Counted from the first letter of the stretch, positions 45,142 through 56,513 are shown. The stretch is 64,000 nucleotides of DNA from Corynebacterium falsenii (GCA_001054945.1 JVKJ01000005.1:744001-808000), one strand, 5' to 3'. Notes: generated from the sequence alone by a model not told the origin. Made by a program: numbers and translations.

Positions 45142-46608
45142 ATGACTGCAGTGACCGATACGTCAACCACCGCCGGTAAGATCGCCGACCTCGAATCGCG
45201 ACTGGCTGAGTCCCGTATCCCCGCTGGGGAGGAGGCCGTCCACAAGGTCCATGCCCAGGGCAGGATCACCTCCCGCGCGATGGTGGAATCGCTCGTGGAT
45301 GACGGCAGTTTCGTGGAGATCGATGCGTTGGCTCGCCACCGGTCCACCTATTTCGGGATGGAGAAGGACCGCCCCACGACGGATGGCATCATCTCCGGTC
45401 ACGGCACGGTGGATGGGCGCCCGGTGTGCATCTTCGCGCAGGATGCGTCGGTGTTCGACGGGCAGATCGGCGAGGTCGCCGGCGACAAGATAGTGAAGGT
45501 CCTGGAACTCGCGCTGAAGTCCGGCACACCTGTGATCGGTATCTACGAAGGCGCGGGAGCCCGCACGCACGAGGGAATCGTCGCTCTGGAAGCACTGTCC
45601 CGAGTGATCCGCCTGCAGGCCCAGGCCTCCGGCGTCATCCCCCAAATCGCGGTGGTCAACGGGCCGACGACCGGCGCGCTTGCCCAATCCGTCACCCTGT
45701 CCGATGTGGTCATCGAGGTCGGCGAAAGTGGGCACCTCCAGCTCAGCGAGGAGGACACGGTGTCCACGGTTTTGGACGCCACCGCCGGAACGTCCCAGCT
45801 GAACACCCCCGATCAGTCTTCTGCACTGGATGCGGTCGCAGACATTTTGTCCTACCTCCCCTCCAACAATCGCGCCACCGCTCCCCTGGCGGATGCTCAG
45901 GAGGCAACGGATGTCCAGCTGGATCAGCTCATCCCGGATAGCGGGTCCGAGGCCTATGACATTCGTGTCGCCATCGACGGGATTGTGGATGAGAGTTCTG
46001 TCCTGGAGCTGGGAGCCGCGTATGCTCCGAACCTCATCACCGCATTTTGCCGCGTCCATGGCGAATCAGTCGGTCTGTTGGCCAACCAGCCGCTGGAACG
46101 CGCCGGCGCGCTCGACACCGACGCCGCGGAGAAGGCCGCCCGTTTCATCCGCCTGTGCGATGCGTTCAACGTACCCTTGCTGAATATTATCGACGTGCCC
46201 GGTTATCTCCCGGATGACGCCGGCGACGTGACCGTTCGACGGGCCGCGAAGTTGCTGGCGGCCAGCGCGACGGCCTCAGTCGGGAAGCTAGCCGTGGTCA
46301 CGCGCAAGGCGTACGGCGCGGCATACATCGCGATGGGCGCCAAGCGGATGGGCACTGACCTGGTGTTTGCCTGGCCCACCGCCGAGATCGCCGTGGCGGA
46401 CGCGGAAACCATGGCTGAAGAACTTGGCCAAGATCACAAGGAGATCGCCGAGAAGCTGGTCAACCCCTATGAGGCTGCCTCCCGTGGCCTCGTCGATGCG
46501 GTGATCCCCCCATCCGAGACCCGGGCAAAGATCGCCGAGGGCATTCGGTTGCTGGGACGCAAGGTGGAAGATTCCTGGGCTCGTAAGCATGACACGGTGA
46601 CCTTCTAA
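45142..46608 (+). CDS. acyl-CoA carboxylase beta subunit (AccD/DtsR type), divergent
   Basis: 488 residues, about 40-60 shorter than usual. Carboxyltransferase of the biotin-dependent acyl-CoA carboxylases; N domain about 20-255, C domain about 265-488. Well conserved parts are PTTDGIISGHGTVDGRPV, ASGVIPQIAVVNGP and VGLLANQPLERAGALD, EKAARFIRLCDAFNVPLLNI. However, the acyl-CoA oxyanion-hole segments are altered: NGPTTGALAQSVTLSD where relatives have a GG-AYSPAL motif, and RKAYGAAYIAMG where relatives have GGAYDVM. It could be a structural or specialised subunit, as in the DtsR2 type. Partner of AccE and AccBC in this window. Confidence 0.8.
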   Translation: MTAVTDTSTTAGKIADLESRLAESRIPAGEEAVHKVHAQGRITSRAMVESLVDDGSFVEIDALARHRSTYFGMEKDRPTTDGIISGHGTVDGRPVCIFAQDASVFDGQIGEVAGDKIVKVLELALKSGTPVIGIYEGAGARTHEGIVALEALSRVIRLQAQASGVIPQIAVVNGPTTGALAQSVTLSDVVIEVGESGHLQLSEEDTVSTVLDATAGTSQLNTPDQSSALDAVADILSYLPSNNRATAPLADAQEATDVQLDQLIPDSGSEAYDIRVAIDGIVDESSVLELGAAYAPNLITAFCRVHGESVGLLANQPLERAGALDTDAAEKAARFIRLCDAFNVPLLNIIDVPGYLPDDAGDVTVRRAAKLLAASATASVGKLAVVTRKAYGAAYIAMGAKRMGTDLVFAWPTAEIAVADAETMAEELGQDHKEIAEKLVNPYEAASRGLVDAVIPPSETRAKIAEGIRLLGRKVEDSWARKHDTVTF

Positions 46609-46640
46609 TCACGCGCGCAATACGTAAGGAGCCGAAGAAC

Positions 46641-46859
46641 ATGTCTGACAACGTCCGCATTATTAAGGGGCAGCCCGATGACGTGCAGCGCGAAGCCTTG
46701 GAACGAGTGGTGGATGAACTAGCTCAGCAGGCGGAGCACCTGCGCAATCGCAAACCCCACCCGCGCGGATGGTACGGCACCCCGCAGGCCCGCGTGGCGG
46801 GCTACGAGCCGAACCCTCGCGGATTCCGCACGCCTCGCGTCCCCTTCCACGACGAATGA
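46641..46859 (+). CDS. accE: acyl-CoA carboxylase epsilon subunit
   Basis: 72 residues. Small subunit stabilising the AccBC-AccD complex in actinobacteria. The N-terminal VRIIKGQPDDVQREALERVV is the family signature; a basic C-terminal tail (RGWYGTPQARVAGYEPNPRG) follows. AAGGAG ribosome binding site; 32 bp after accD; ATGA overlap with maf. Confidence 0.85.
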   Translation: MSDNVRIIKGQPDDVQREALERVVDELAQQAEHLRNRKPHPRGWYGTPQARVAGYEPNPRGFRTPRVPFHDE

Positions 46860-47536
46860 GCAACAGCGAGGCTGCGCCGCAGGTCGTGCTGGCGTCCCAG
46901 TCGCCCTCACGGCTGTCGATCCTGCGTTCTGCCGGCGTGGAACCACTTGTCCTCCCCGCCGGTGTGGATGAGGATGCAGAGGTCGCCACGCTGGATTCGC
47001 CCACGCCTGCAGAGACGGTTCAGCACCTTGCCCACGCGAAGGCGAGGGCTGTGGTGCGCCAGCGCCGTGCGGAAATCCCGGAGCACAGCTTGGTCATCGG
47101 TGGCGACAGTATGCTGCTCCTCGATGGCGTCCTCCAGGGAAAGCCCCACACCGCGGAAGAAACCATCCGGCGCTGGGAACGGCAGCGGGGAAAGGTCGCC
47201 GAGCTCATCACCGGGCACGCTGTGCTGTACGTGGGATCGGCAGATGAGGAAAACGAGGAGCAGGCCGCAGCACGAGAACCGTATGTGGAGGTCTCCACCA
47301 CGCGGGTGCATTTCGCGGACGTCTCTGACCGGGATATTGCCGCCTACGCCGCCACGGGCGAGCCCTGGGAGTGCGCAGGCGCGTTTACCTTGGAGGCTCT
47401 GGGCGGCTGGTTCATCGAACGGATCGAGGGCGATCCGTCCAGTGTGATCGGTCTCTCGCTGCCGGTGATCCGACGGGCGTCGGCGCACTTTGGTTACCCG
47501 GTCTCCAGCTTGTGGCATCGGGGCGCCCTGGGGTAG
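46856..47536 (+). CDS. maf: Maf family nucleotide pyrophosphatase
   Basis: 226 residues. House-cleaning pyrophosphatase acting on non-canonical or modified nucleoside triphosphates. Motifs: VVLASQSPSRLSILRSAG, SLVIGGDSMLLLDG (usually GADT; here GGDS), GKPHTAEETIRRW, and GAFTLEALGGWFIERIEGDPSSVIGL. Begins in the accE stop codon. Located with accD/accE as in mycobacteria. Confidence 0.92.
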   Translation: MSNSEAAPQVVLASQSPSRLSILRSAGVEPLVLPAGVDEDAEVATLDSPTPAETVQHLAHAKARAVVRQRRAEIPEHSLVIGGDSMLLLDGVLQGKPHTAEETIRRWERQRGKVAELITGHAVLYVGSADEENEEQAAAREPYVEVSTTRVHFADVSDRDIAAYAATGEPWECAGAFTLEALGGWFIERIEGDPSSVIGLSLPVIRRASAHFGYPVSSLWHRGALG

Positions 47537-47572
47537 CGGCGGGTTTTCGGGGGAACGATCCCAGCCCCAGAC

Positions 47573-48826
47573 TCAGCCAGCCGCAGCTTCCTTCACCGAG
47601 CGCTGCGGCGGCCCATCGTAGTGTGACAGTGGTCGGATCAGCGCATTGTTCTCGTTTTGCTCGACCACGTGGGCCGTCCACCCGACGACTCGGGCCATGA
47701 CGAAGATCGGGGTGAAAAACGGAATATCGATGCCCAGCATGTAGTAGGTCGGGCCAGCGGGGAAGTCCAGGTTGGGTTGGATTCCCGTGCGCTCGTCCAT
47801 CGCGGCCTGCATGTTGTCATACATCTCGACCCACTTCTCCCCGCCGTGGCCCAGGGCGGTGCGCCGCATGGCAGCCTCCATGGTGGGCACGCGGGAATCG
47901 CCGTTCTTATACACGCGGTGGCCAAAGCCCATGACTTTGCTTCGCTCATCGCAGCGCTGGTTGACCCATTCCTTCGCATCTACCGGATCGCCGATTTCCA
48001 GCATGTTGTGCATCACGGCCTCATTCGCACCGCCGTGCAGCGGGCCCTTGAGCGCGCCGATCGAGCCCGTCACTGCGGAATAGACGTCGGACATCGTGGA
48101 CGTTATCACCCGCCCTGTGAAGGTAGAGGCGTTAAAGCCGTGCTCTGCGTACAGCGTCAGAGATTGGTCAAAGGCCTCGATGTCGTCCCGGTTGAGTGCC
48201 GGGCTACCCTCTTCGTCCCCGAAGCACATGTACAGGAAGTTCTCGGCGATGCTGCGGTCGCGCGTAGGCGGAATGTATTCGAGGTTCTTTCTGCGGCGCA
48301 GGTCATAGGCAATGATCGTGGGCAGCTTCGCCAGCAGGTTGAGCCCGGTGCGCCGTACCGAGTCGGAATCGCGATCATCCCCGCGATAGTCCTGGGCGCC
48401 CATCACACTGACCGCGGTGCGCAGCACATCCATTGGGTGCGCGGACTTGGGCAGCGAATTAATCAGGTCAAGCAGGGAACGATCGATCGGCCGGAGCGCC
48501 CTCTCGCGCTGCGCAAACTGTTCCGCCTCCCGCCAGCTGGGGAGATCACCATTCCACAGCAGGTAGGCCACGTCTTCGAAGATGCAGTGTTCCGCCAGTT
48601 CTTCCACCGGGAACCCGCGATAGGTCAGCGAGTTCGTCTCCGGATTGACTTTGGACACCCCGGTGACGTCCACGACAATCCCGTTCAGCCCCTTGTTGAT
48701 GTTCTTCGCGGTGCCGGTGACGTTTTCGGACGCCGTCGATTCCTCCCGAGGTGATTTAAAGTCCGTCTTGCCGGCATCGAAGCGGTACTTTGCTGCAGGG
48801 ACACGGCGGGTGTACGGGTTGCTCAT
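47573..48826 (-). CDS. prpC: 2-methylcitrate synthase (citrate synthase family)
   Basis: 417 residues. Condenses propionyl-CoA with oxaloacetate. The start is ATG 48826 with TGGAGG upstream. Citrate-synthase signatures are HGGANEAVMHNML (active His), MGFGHRVYKNGDSR and the catalytic Asp in NLDFPAGPTYYMLGI. Assigned to methylcitrate rather than citrate because prpD lies directly upstream. The gene normally between them, prpB, is missing. A 30-residue N-terminal extension precedes the conserved domain. Confidence 0.87.
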   Translation of the reverse strand: MSNPYTRRVPAAKYRFDAGKTDFKSPREESTASENVTGTAKNINKGLNGIVVDVTGVSKVNPETNSLTYRGFPVEELAEHCIFEDVAYLLWNGDLPSWREAEQFAQRERALRPIDRSLLDLINSLPKSAHPMDVLRTAVSVMGAQDYRGDDRDSDSVRRTGLNLLAKLPTIIAYDLRRRKNLEYIPPTRDRSIAENFLYMCFGDEEGSPALNRDDIEAFDQSLTLYAEHGFNASTFTGRVITSTMSDVYSAVTGSIGALKGPLHGGANEAVMHNMLEIGDPVDAKEWVNQRCDERSKVMGFGHRVYKNGDSRVPTMEAAMRRTALGHGGEKWVEMYDNMQAAMDERTGIQPNLDFPAGPTYYMLGIDIPFFTPIFVMARVVGWTAHVVEQNENNALIRPLSHYDGPPQRSVKEAAAG

Positions 48827-48940
48827 GGTGAACCTCCAGTGGTCTCGGTCGGGGGTGAAGCCGCCCAGACCGGTGATTGGGTGTGTGGTGATGAGTTCAA
48901 GGCTTGGGGTCGGTGGCGAGGGCGCGACCACGCGAGGCGA

Positions 48941-50497
48941 TTAGAAGATGCCCCGTGGGATCTGCGGCGCCCGGGCGAGAACATCCGAATCGAAGACCAC
49001 GTTCAGCTGGCTTAATTCCCCGGGCGCCAGTTCGGGAAGGGCCTCGGCTGCCTCCAAGAACCTGCGCTGCTCTGATGGGCTGACCAGCCCCTCCGCGAGG
49101 GTCTGGAATTTGCGCTTGTAGTCTTCCCTCTCAAACGGGCGCGCCCCCAGCGGGTGGGCATCGGCCACGGCCAGTTCATCCTCGATGACGCGCCCATCCG
49201 TCAGCGTGATCACGGCTCGCGCGCCAAATGCTTTTTCTGCCGGGTCTTCAGAGTGATAGCGCCTCGTCCATTCCGGGTCCTCGACGGTTGAGATCTTCCG
49301 CCACAGCTCGATCGTCTCCGGGCGTTGCGCCCGTTCCGGCGCATAGGACCGTTCGTGGTGCCACTCCCCGTCCTCCAACGCGACGGCGAAGATGTACATG
49401 ACGGAGTGGTCGAGAGTTTCGCGGGACGCGTTCGGGTCGAACTTCTGAGGGTCATTGGAGCCAGTCCCGATCACGAAATGTGTGTGGTGGCTGGTGTGCA
49501 AAATGATGGATTGGATGTCAGCTAGATCAATGTTTTCGGACGCCAAGGTGCTGCGGATACGGCGAGCCAAGTCAATGGGAGCCTGGGACTGGTATTCCGC
49601 CGAGTGCTGCTTGGTGAATGTGGAAAGAATGCCCCGCTTCGCTTCACCGGGAGCAGGAAGAGGGACGGTGTAGGTGGCCTCGGGGCCATCCAGCATCCAC
49701 GCGATCACGCCATCCTCACCTTCCCAGATCGGTGCCGGGGCGCCCTCCCCGCGCATGGCGCGATCGGTCGCCTCCACCGCCATCTTTCCGGCAAACGCAG
49801 GGGCGTGGGCCTTCCAACTGGAAATGAGGCCCTTGCGGGATTGCCTGGTTGCCGTGGTGGTGTGCAGGGCCTGCCCCACTGCTTGATAGATCTGCTCGGT
49901 AGGTAGGTGCAGAAGCGTTCCGAGCCCAGCGGCGATAGACGGCCCCAGGTGAGCCACATGATCGATCTTGTGCTTATGCAGTGATATGCCACGCACGAGG
50001 TCCACCTGGACCTCGTAACCGGTTGCGATGCCTCGCACCAGGTCCACCCCCGTCAAGCCCAGGTCTTCACCGCGGTGCTGGGCCACCGCCAGCATCGCGG
50101 GAATGTTGTCACCGGGGTGAGAGTACTCGGCAGCGAGGAACGTATCGTGAAAGTCCAGCTCACGCACTGCGACACCGTTCGCCCATGCGGCCCATTCCGG
50201 CGAGCAGGTGGCGTCCACCCCAAAAACGGTGGAACCCCGGCCCTGGGCGGAATCCTCGCTGCCAGCGCTGGGAACGGGATGGCACAGTGCCTGCGCGCGG
50301 GCGGAACTCACCGGGCGCCGGAGGACGGAAGCGGTGGCCACTGCGGCATTATCGATGATGCGGTTTATGACCATGTCCTGGACGTCCGAATCCACAGGCA
50401 CGGGATCGGCAGCGACCGCGGCCACTTTCCAGGCGAGGTGCTCCTCAATGGGGAAGTCCTCCGCGGACTTTCTGACCTGAACAGTGTGCTGGATCAT
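48941..50497 (-). CDS. prpD: 2-methylcitrate dehydratase
   Basis: 518 residues from ATG 50497 (AGGAGG ribosome binding site). Dehydrates 2-methylcitrate to 2-methyl-cis-aconitate in propionate use. MmgE/PrpD features: [67 protein letters not shown] and the [12 protein letters not shown] region. Its upstream region has a GlxR-like box and an inverted repeat. It precedes prpC by 114 bp. Confidence 0.92.
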   Translation of the reverse strand: MIQHTVQVRKSAEDFPIEEHLAWKVAAVAADPVPVDSDVQDMVINRIIDNAAVATASVLRRPVSSARAQALCHPVPSAGSEDSAQGRGSTVFGVDATCSPEWAAWANGVAVRELDFHDTFLAAEYSHPGDNIPAMLAVAQHRGEDLGLTGVDLVRGIATGYEVQVDLVRGISLHKHKIDHVAHLGPSIAAGLGTLLHLPTEQIYQAVGQALHTTTATRQSRKGLISSWKAHAPAFAGKMAVEATDRAMRGEGAPAPIWEGEDGVIAWMLDGPEATYTVPLPAPGEAKRGILSTFTKQHSAEYQSQAPIDLARRIRSTLASENIDLADIQSIILHTSHHTHFVIGTGSNDPQKFDPNASRETLDHSVMYIFAVALEDGEWHHERSYAPERAQRPETIELWRKISTVEDPEWTRRYHSEDPAEKAFGARAVITLTDGRVIEDELAVADAHPLGARPFEREDYKRKFQTLAEGLVSPSEQRRFLEAAEALPELAPGELSQLNVVFDSDVLARAPQIPRGIF

Positions 50498-50530
50498 GCT
50501 GACAGGAGCCTCCTGAGGCCTGGAAAAGAA

Positions 50531-50546
50531 TGTGTGTTGAATCACA
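50531..50546. promoter_or_regulatory. GlxR (CRP-type) site upstream of prpD
   Basis: TGTGT-GTTGAA-TCACA matches the corynebacterial GlxR motif TGTGA-N6-TCACA at 9 of 10 fixed positions. It lies 34-49 bp upstream of the prpD start. Carbon-source control by cAMP-GlxR would fit a propionate operon. Confidence 0.5.
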
Positions 50547-50567
50547 AACTAGCCCGTTAATTTCTGC

Positions 50568-50584
50568 AGCAAAGTCATTTTGCT
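50568..50584. promoter_or_regulatory. 17-bp inverted repeat near the prpD -35
   Basis: AGCAAA-GTCAT-TTTGCT, with perfect 6-bp arms. The GCAAA/TTTGC half-sites recall sites of the RamB/PrpR regulator family. On the minus strand it abuts a TTTGCT-16-TAGTTT promoter-like pair. Confidence 0.4.
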
Positions 50585-50708
50585 TAAAAAATTTGTTGAG
50601 GTGCCGCCACAGCAAGCGGGCGTAAATACGGGGAGACTCAGGCGCCGTTCAGTAGCATGATACTTTCCAGCCAGCTGAACCACTCCGCACAGAAAGGCGG
50701 TCGCCACC

Positions 50709-51602
50709 GTGGGTATTGAACTGGATCCCAATCCCTCCCTGAAGCAATACGCGAACCCGCACAAGCTGGTCACCAACGGGTGGCTGGGCGCCAAACTGGG
50801 CACCCCTGGCCTCAAGGTCGTGGAAAGCAACGAGGACTCCCTGCTCTACGACATTGGCCACATCCCCACCGCCTTGCGGATCCACTGGTCCAAGGACCTC
50901 AGCGATCCGATCTGCCGGGACTTCATCTCCGCCGAAGACTTCGCCACACTCATGGACGATAAAGGCATCGACCGGGACGATACCGTGGTGATCTACGGCG
51001 ACCGGGCGAATATGTGGGCCATGTACACGCTCTGGGTCTTCGAGCTGTTCGGCCATCCGGACGTGCGATTGCTGGACGGCGGTCGCGATGCATGGATGCA
51101 GGAAGAGCGAGAGATTTCTTACGAGGTCCCCACGCAAACCAGTAGTGGCTATCCCGTCGTCGAACGGGACGATTCCTCACAGCGGATTTTCGTGGAGGAA
51201 CTACATCGGGACCTCAGCGCATTGCAGGTGATCGATTTGCGAAGCCCGGAGGAATACGCAGGTGAGGCAGCGCCCACTTCCACCGGCCCCGGCACGACCC
51301 CCGTGCGCCAGTCCTTCGCCAGCCGCCGTGGACACATTCCCGGGGCGATCAACATGTCCGTCGACCACACGATCTACCCGAACGCCCGCTTTCGCTCGGC
51401 CGAGCAATTGCAGGCTGCCATGGGTGGGGTAAAGAACAACGAAGACACCGTCACTTACAGCGAAGACGGCGCCTATGCCGCGCATCAGTGGTTTGTGCTG
51501 CGACACCTGCTGGGATGGGATCGCGTGCGCGTCTACGACGGATCGTGGACTGAGTGGGGCAACATGGTCCGCGTACCGATCGCCATCGGGGACCAGCCCT
51601 GA
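50709..51602 (+). CDS. two-domain rhodanese-like protein (SseA/ThtR), catalytic Cys replaced
   Basis: 297 residues with two rhodanese folds (about 15-135 and 155-290). Landmarks: VVIYGDRANMWAMYTLWVF in the N-domain, and VIDLRSPEEYAGE, GHIPGAINM and VRVYDGSWTEWGNM in the C-domain. The active-site loop of sulphurtransferases, YCRxGER, reads here YSEDGAY, with Ser251 in place of the cysteine. The only Cys in the protein is Cys69, outside the loop. Sulphurtransferase activity is therefore doubtful. Start GTG 50709 after AAAGGCGG. Conserved position between maf and accBC. Confidence 0.85.
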   Translation: MGIELDPNPSLKQYANPHKLVTNGWLGAKLGTPGLKVVESNEDSLLYDIGHIPTALRIHWSKDLSDPICRDFISAEDFATLMDDKGIDRDDTVVIYGDRANMWAMYTLWVFELFGHPDVRLLDGGRDAWMQEEREISYEVPTQTSSGYPVVERDDSSQRIFVEELHRDLSALQVIDLRSPEEYAGEAAPTSTGPGTTPVRQSFASRRGHIPGAINMSVDHTIYPNARFRSAEQLQAAMGGVKNNEDTVTYSEDGAYAAHQWFVLRHLLGWDRVRVYDGSWTEWGNMVRVPIAIGDQP

Positions 51603-51690
51603 CCTACCATCCTGGCCCGCATTGGCCCCACTAGTGACACCCCCGTAAAGTTGAGTGAATAGAAGCACCGAAAACCTGGAGGACAACAAC

Positions 51691-53469
<1,779 letters not shown>

Positions 53470-53514
53470 GGGCGGTCAAGCTTCTCCCCTCGCCCACGCG
53501 CACCCAGTGTTCGT

Positions 53515-53520
53515 TATACT
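53515..53520 (+). promoter_or_regulatory. -10 box upstream of the membrane-protein gene
   Basis: TATACT, 38 nt before the ATG at 53559, leaving room for a leader with a GGAGAG/TAGGG ribosome binding site. Confidence 0.45.
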
Positions 53521-53558
53521 TTCTCACAGCGCATTTCGACGAGCGGAGAGAATTAGGG

Positions 53559-54122
53559 ATGGCTCATCACAACCAGAACACGTCACACCCCGTGCCCGAT
53601 AGGGCCACCCCCGCCAGCGGAAGTGCAGCCAAGCAGGCGGGACATCCTGCGGCCAAGTTGCTCACCGTCCTAGGTGTCATTCTGTTGCTGCTCGGCTTGA
53701 TCGCTGCCTCGGTTCACTTCACCTCGATCAAGGGTTTCTACCCCGATAGCTCACATGACGTGAGCAAAGGCAAAGAGTACTACCTCATCGCGGACAAGGA
53801 GGCGCTGAAAGCGTCGCAATGTTCCTTTGAATCCGACGGTAAGCCAGAGGACAGTATTCCCTCCAACATCGACAATTTGATCAAGAAAGACAATTCGGTC
53901 ACGGACATCTCCCCACTGCTCACCAGCTCCAAGGGGGTCTTCGCTAAAGCTTCCTTCGACAGGGACATCAAGGGCGCGAATATCAGATGCGATAAGGGAA
54001 AGAATTACATCAGCACGATGAACCCCACCGCCATGACGGTCTTGCGATGGGGCGCTCCTTTGGCCATCGTTGTCGGCCTGATTGTTATTGCTCTGGGGTT
54101 GTCCGGGCGCCGCTGGAAATAA
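53559..54122 (+). CDS. two-helix membrane protein of unknown function
   Basis: 187 residues. Membrane helices lie at about 33-53 and 161-181, with a ~105-residue loop between them that should be extracytoplasmic. Cys88 and Cys144 in that loop may form a disulphide. The N-terminal 30 residues are polar with His. No family is recognised. glpK follows after 12 bp, so the two may be co-transcribed; a function linked to glycerol uptake would be only a guess. Confidence 0.7.
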   Translation: MAHHNQNTSHPVPDRATPASGSAAKQAGHPAAKLLTVLGVILLLLGLIAASVHFTSIKGFYPDSSHDVSKGKEYYLIADKEALKASQCSFESDGKPEDSIPSNIDNLIKKDNSVTDISPLLTSSKGVFAKASFDRDIKGANIRCDKGKNYISTMNPTAMTVLRWGAPLAIVVGLIVIALGLSGRRWK

Positions 54123-54134
54123 GAGCCGAAGCCT

Positions 54135-55727
54135 ATGACTCGTCCCCACATGGACAGCCTGGAAAACCGCATCACCGAACAGTTTGCGCGGCTCACGCGT
54201 GCCCGTCGGGGTTACGTTCTTTCCATCGACCAGGGAACCACGTCCACCCGGTGTCTCATCTTTGATGAACAGGGAGATGTTGTGGCGTGCTCCCAATTGG
54301 AGCACGAGCAGATCTTTCCCTCGCCCGGCTGGGTCGAGCACGACCCTGATGAGATCCGGCTCAATGCTCGCCGCGTGATGGCAGATGCAATCGCCTCCGC
54401 CGATATCAATGCTGACGATATCGCCGCGATCGGGATCACTAATCAGCGCGAGACCACGATTGTGTGGGACCGGAAGACGGGAAAGCCGGTATACAACGCG
54501 ATCGTCTGGCAGGACACGCGCACCGACAGCATCGTCAACCAACTGACGGACGAACAGAAGCAGCTCTTCCTCTCACGGACAGGATTGCCTGCCTCGACGT
54601 ACTTTGCCGGACCGAAAATCCGGTGGATCCTGGACAACGTCGAGGGAGCTCGCGAGCGGGCAGACAATGGAGAGCTCGCTTTCGGAACGATTGATTCCTG
54701 GCTCGTGTGGGAGCTCACCAGGTCTTCCCGTCGCGCAAGTGGCGGCGGCACAAAGGAACGCGCTCGGCACGTCACGGACGTCACCAACGCCTCGCGGACG
54801 ATGTTGATGGATTTGCAGAGCCAGCAGTGGGACGCAGAACTGTGCGAGGCTCTGGACATCCCAATGTCCTTGCTGCCAGATATTGTCAGTTCCTCCGAGG
54901 TCATCGGACGAGTTCGCCGCAGTGGCCCAGCCCATGGTGTCCCGATCAGTGGAATCCTGGGCGACCAGCAAGCCGCCGCTTTCGGGCAAGCTTCCCTTTC
55001 TCCCGGTGAGGCAAAGAATACCTACGGCACTGGGAACTTCCTGCTGTTGAACACGGGTGAGAAACCGCAGTGGAGTGAGCATGGACTGATCACGACAGTC
55101 GCCTACCGGCTGGGCAATCAGCCAGCGGTCTACGCCCTGGAGGGATCCATCGCGGTAACTGGGTCGCTCGTACAGTGGCTGCGTGACAACCTAGGATTCT
55201 TTAACTCGGCCGACGAGATCGAGCCACTCGCCAGGACCGTGCAGGACAACGGCAGATGCTATGTTGTCCCCGCCTTTTCCGGGCTTCTGGCTCCGCGGTG
55301 GCGTCCCGAAGCGCGTGGCGTGATCGTGGGACTCACCAGGTACGTGTCGAAGGCCCACATCGCTCGGGCAGCGCTGGAGGCTACCGCTTTCCAGACGCGA
55401 GAAGTGGTGGAAGCTATGAACGCGGATTCGGGCGTGGCGATGACAAACCTCAAGGTCGATGGCGGGATGGTGGTCAACAGCCTGCTCATGCAGTTCCAGG
55501 CGGACCAGCTGGGCGTGCCGGTGACCGTTCCCAAAATCGCCGAGACGACCGCCCTGGGGGCCGCCTTTGCCGCGGGCTTGGCCGTGGGCTTTTTCGCGGA
55601 CCTGGACGAGATCCGCAGTCTATGGCAGGAGGACCACACGTACACCCCCGAAGTCTCCCAAGAAAGTCGGGATCGGGAATTCGACCAGTGGAACCGAGCC
55701 GTCGAGCGCACCTTCGATTGGGCCTAA
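54135..55727 (+). CDS. glpK: glycerol kinase
   Basis: 530 residues, longer than the usual ~500. Phosphorylates glycerol. FGGY motifs: [72 protein letters not shown] and the C-terminal ATP-site region [16 protein letters not shown]. It carries a 26-residue N-terminal extension and an unusual basic Ser/Gly insert (about 197-210) before HVTDVTNAS. glpF and glpD are not adjacent. A terminator follows. Confidence 0.94.
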   Translation: MTRPHMDSLENRITEQFARLTRARRGYVLSIDQGTTSTRCLIFDEQGDVVACSQLEHEQIFPSPGWVEHDPDEIRLNARRVMADAIASADINADDIAAIGITNQRETTIVWDRKTGKPVYNAIVWQDTRTDSIVNQLTDEQKQLFLSRTGLPASTYFAGPKIRWILDNVEGARERADNGELAFGTIDSWLVWELTRSSRRASGGGTKERARHVTDVTNASRTMLMDLQSQQWDAELCEALDIPMSLLPDIVSSSEVIGRVRRSGPAHGVPISGILGDQQAAAFGQASLSPGEAKNTYGTGNFLLLNTGEKPQWSEHGLITTVAYRLGNQPAVYALEGSIAVTGSLVQWLRDNLGFFNSADEIEPLARTVQDNGRCYVVPAFSGLLAPRWRPEARGVIVGLTRYVSKAHIARAALEATAFQTREVVEAMNADSGVAMTNLKVDGGMVVNSLLMQFQADQLGVPVTVPKIAETTALGAAFAAGLAVGFFADLDEIRSLWQEDHTYTPEVSQESRDREFDQWNRAVERTFDWA

Positions 55728-55773
55728 AATCCACATTCACCCCATAGCTTCCGTACCTCTCCCCTACGCAACG

Positions 55774-55794
55774 TCAGGGGCTACCCTGATTTTT
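55774..55794 (+). terminator. terminator of glpK
   Basis: TCAGGG-GCTA-CCCTGA followed by five T; short 6-bp stem with a tetraloop. Confidence 0.7.
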
Positions 55795-55829
55795 CTGCAT
55801 CGGTATCGCTTATATGCGTAGAAAACTAT

Positions 55830-55835
55830 TACACT
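55830..55835 (+). promoter_or_regulatory. -10 box of the DUF1707 gene (leaderless)
   Basis: TACACT, 6 nt, ATG at 55842; no ribosome binding site. Confidence 0.5.
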
Positions 55836-55841
55836 ACGTGT

Positions 55842-56513
55842 ATGAGTTCGCCACAGCCGTTTCCGAGCCAATTCCCCGCGCGCGATAATGCACAGCCGCA
55901 GTCGGCTTCCCACTCCCAAGACCAGACATTTCTGCGCATCGGAGACCAGGAGCGCGAACAAGCGATCACCGCGCTGGGACAGCATTTCTCTTCTGGCCGT
56001 CTCACCTTGGTCGAGTACGACGAACGCTGCGGGCGGGCAGCCGGGGCACACCAGGAATCCGAGCTCGCAGAGCTGTTTCACGACCTCCCTAAGCTCCCCC
56101 ATCCGCAGACGTCGACGGAAGTGGCAATCCCACCGGGCATGTACTCAGCCCAGGAGATCGCCGAGTACAACCACAATGGCACCCGCGTTCGCCGTGGCAT
56201 CATGGCGGCGACCACGGTGCTGTCCGTGACCGGTTGCATCGCTACTCAGCACTGGCCAAACATATCGGCGCTGTGCCTGATGGTCATCCCGATCGTGGCG
56301 GTGGCACTTTACATGCTCAAGGTCGGCCCCGCGTCGTGGTACGTGCCCTCTCCACGGCAGCTGGAGGTCGAACGACTCAAGAAGCTGCGCCTCCAGCAAA
56401 AGGTGGATCGCCGGATGCAACGGGCGGCCCGCTCTCAACAGATGCACGAGCTGTCCAACAATGCGATGAACGCGCTCAATTCCACACTTGCGAACAGGTC
56501 GTCCAAGCGCTAG
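55842..56513 (+). CDS. DUF1707 (SHOCT-like) domain membrane protein
   Basis: 223 residues. The DUF1707 domain (about 30-83) reads LRIGDQEREQAITALGQHFSSGRLTLVEYDERC. Two membrane helices follow (about 122-138 and 145-160), then a basic C-terminal coil rich in Arg/Gln. DUF1707 occurs at the N-terminus of many actinobacterial membrane proteins, and its function is unknown. The gene stands alone. Confidence 0.85.
   Translation: MSSPQPFPSQFPARDNAQPQSASHSQDQTFLRIGDQEREQAITALGQHFSSGRLTLVEYDERCGRAAGAHQESELAELFHDLPKLPHPQTSTEVAIPPGMYSAQEIAEYNHNGTRVRRGIMAATTVLSVTGCIATQHWPNISALCLMVIPIVAVALYMLKVGPASWYVPSPRQLEVERLKKLRLQQKVDRRMQRAARSQQMHELSNNAMNALNSTLANRSSKR

Noticed and set aside
50497..50545. Duplicate Met-Ile-Gln-His-Thr at the start of prpD
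   Set aside because: The upstream copy falls on the GlxR-like site (TGTGATTCAACACACA) and precedes the ribosome binding site; it is not coding and the repeat appears fortuitous.
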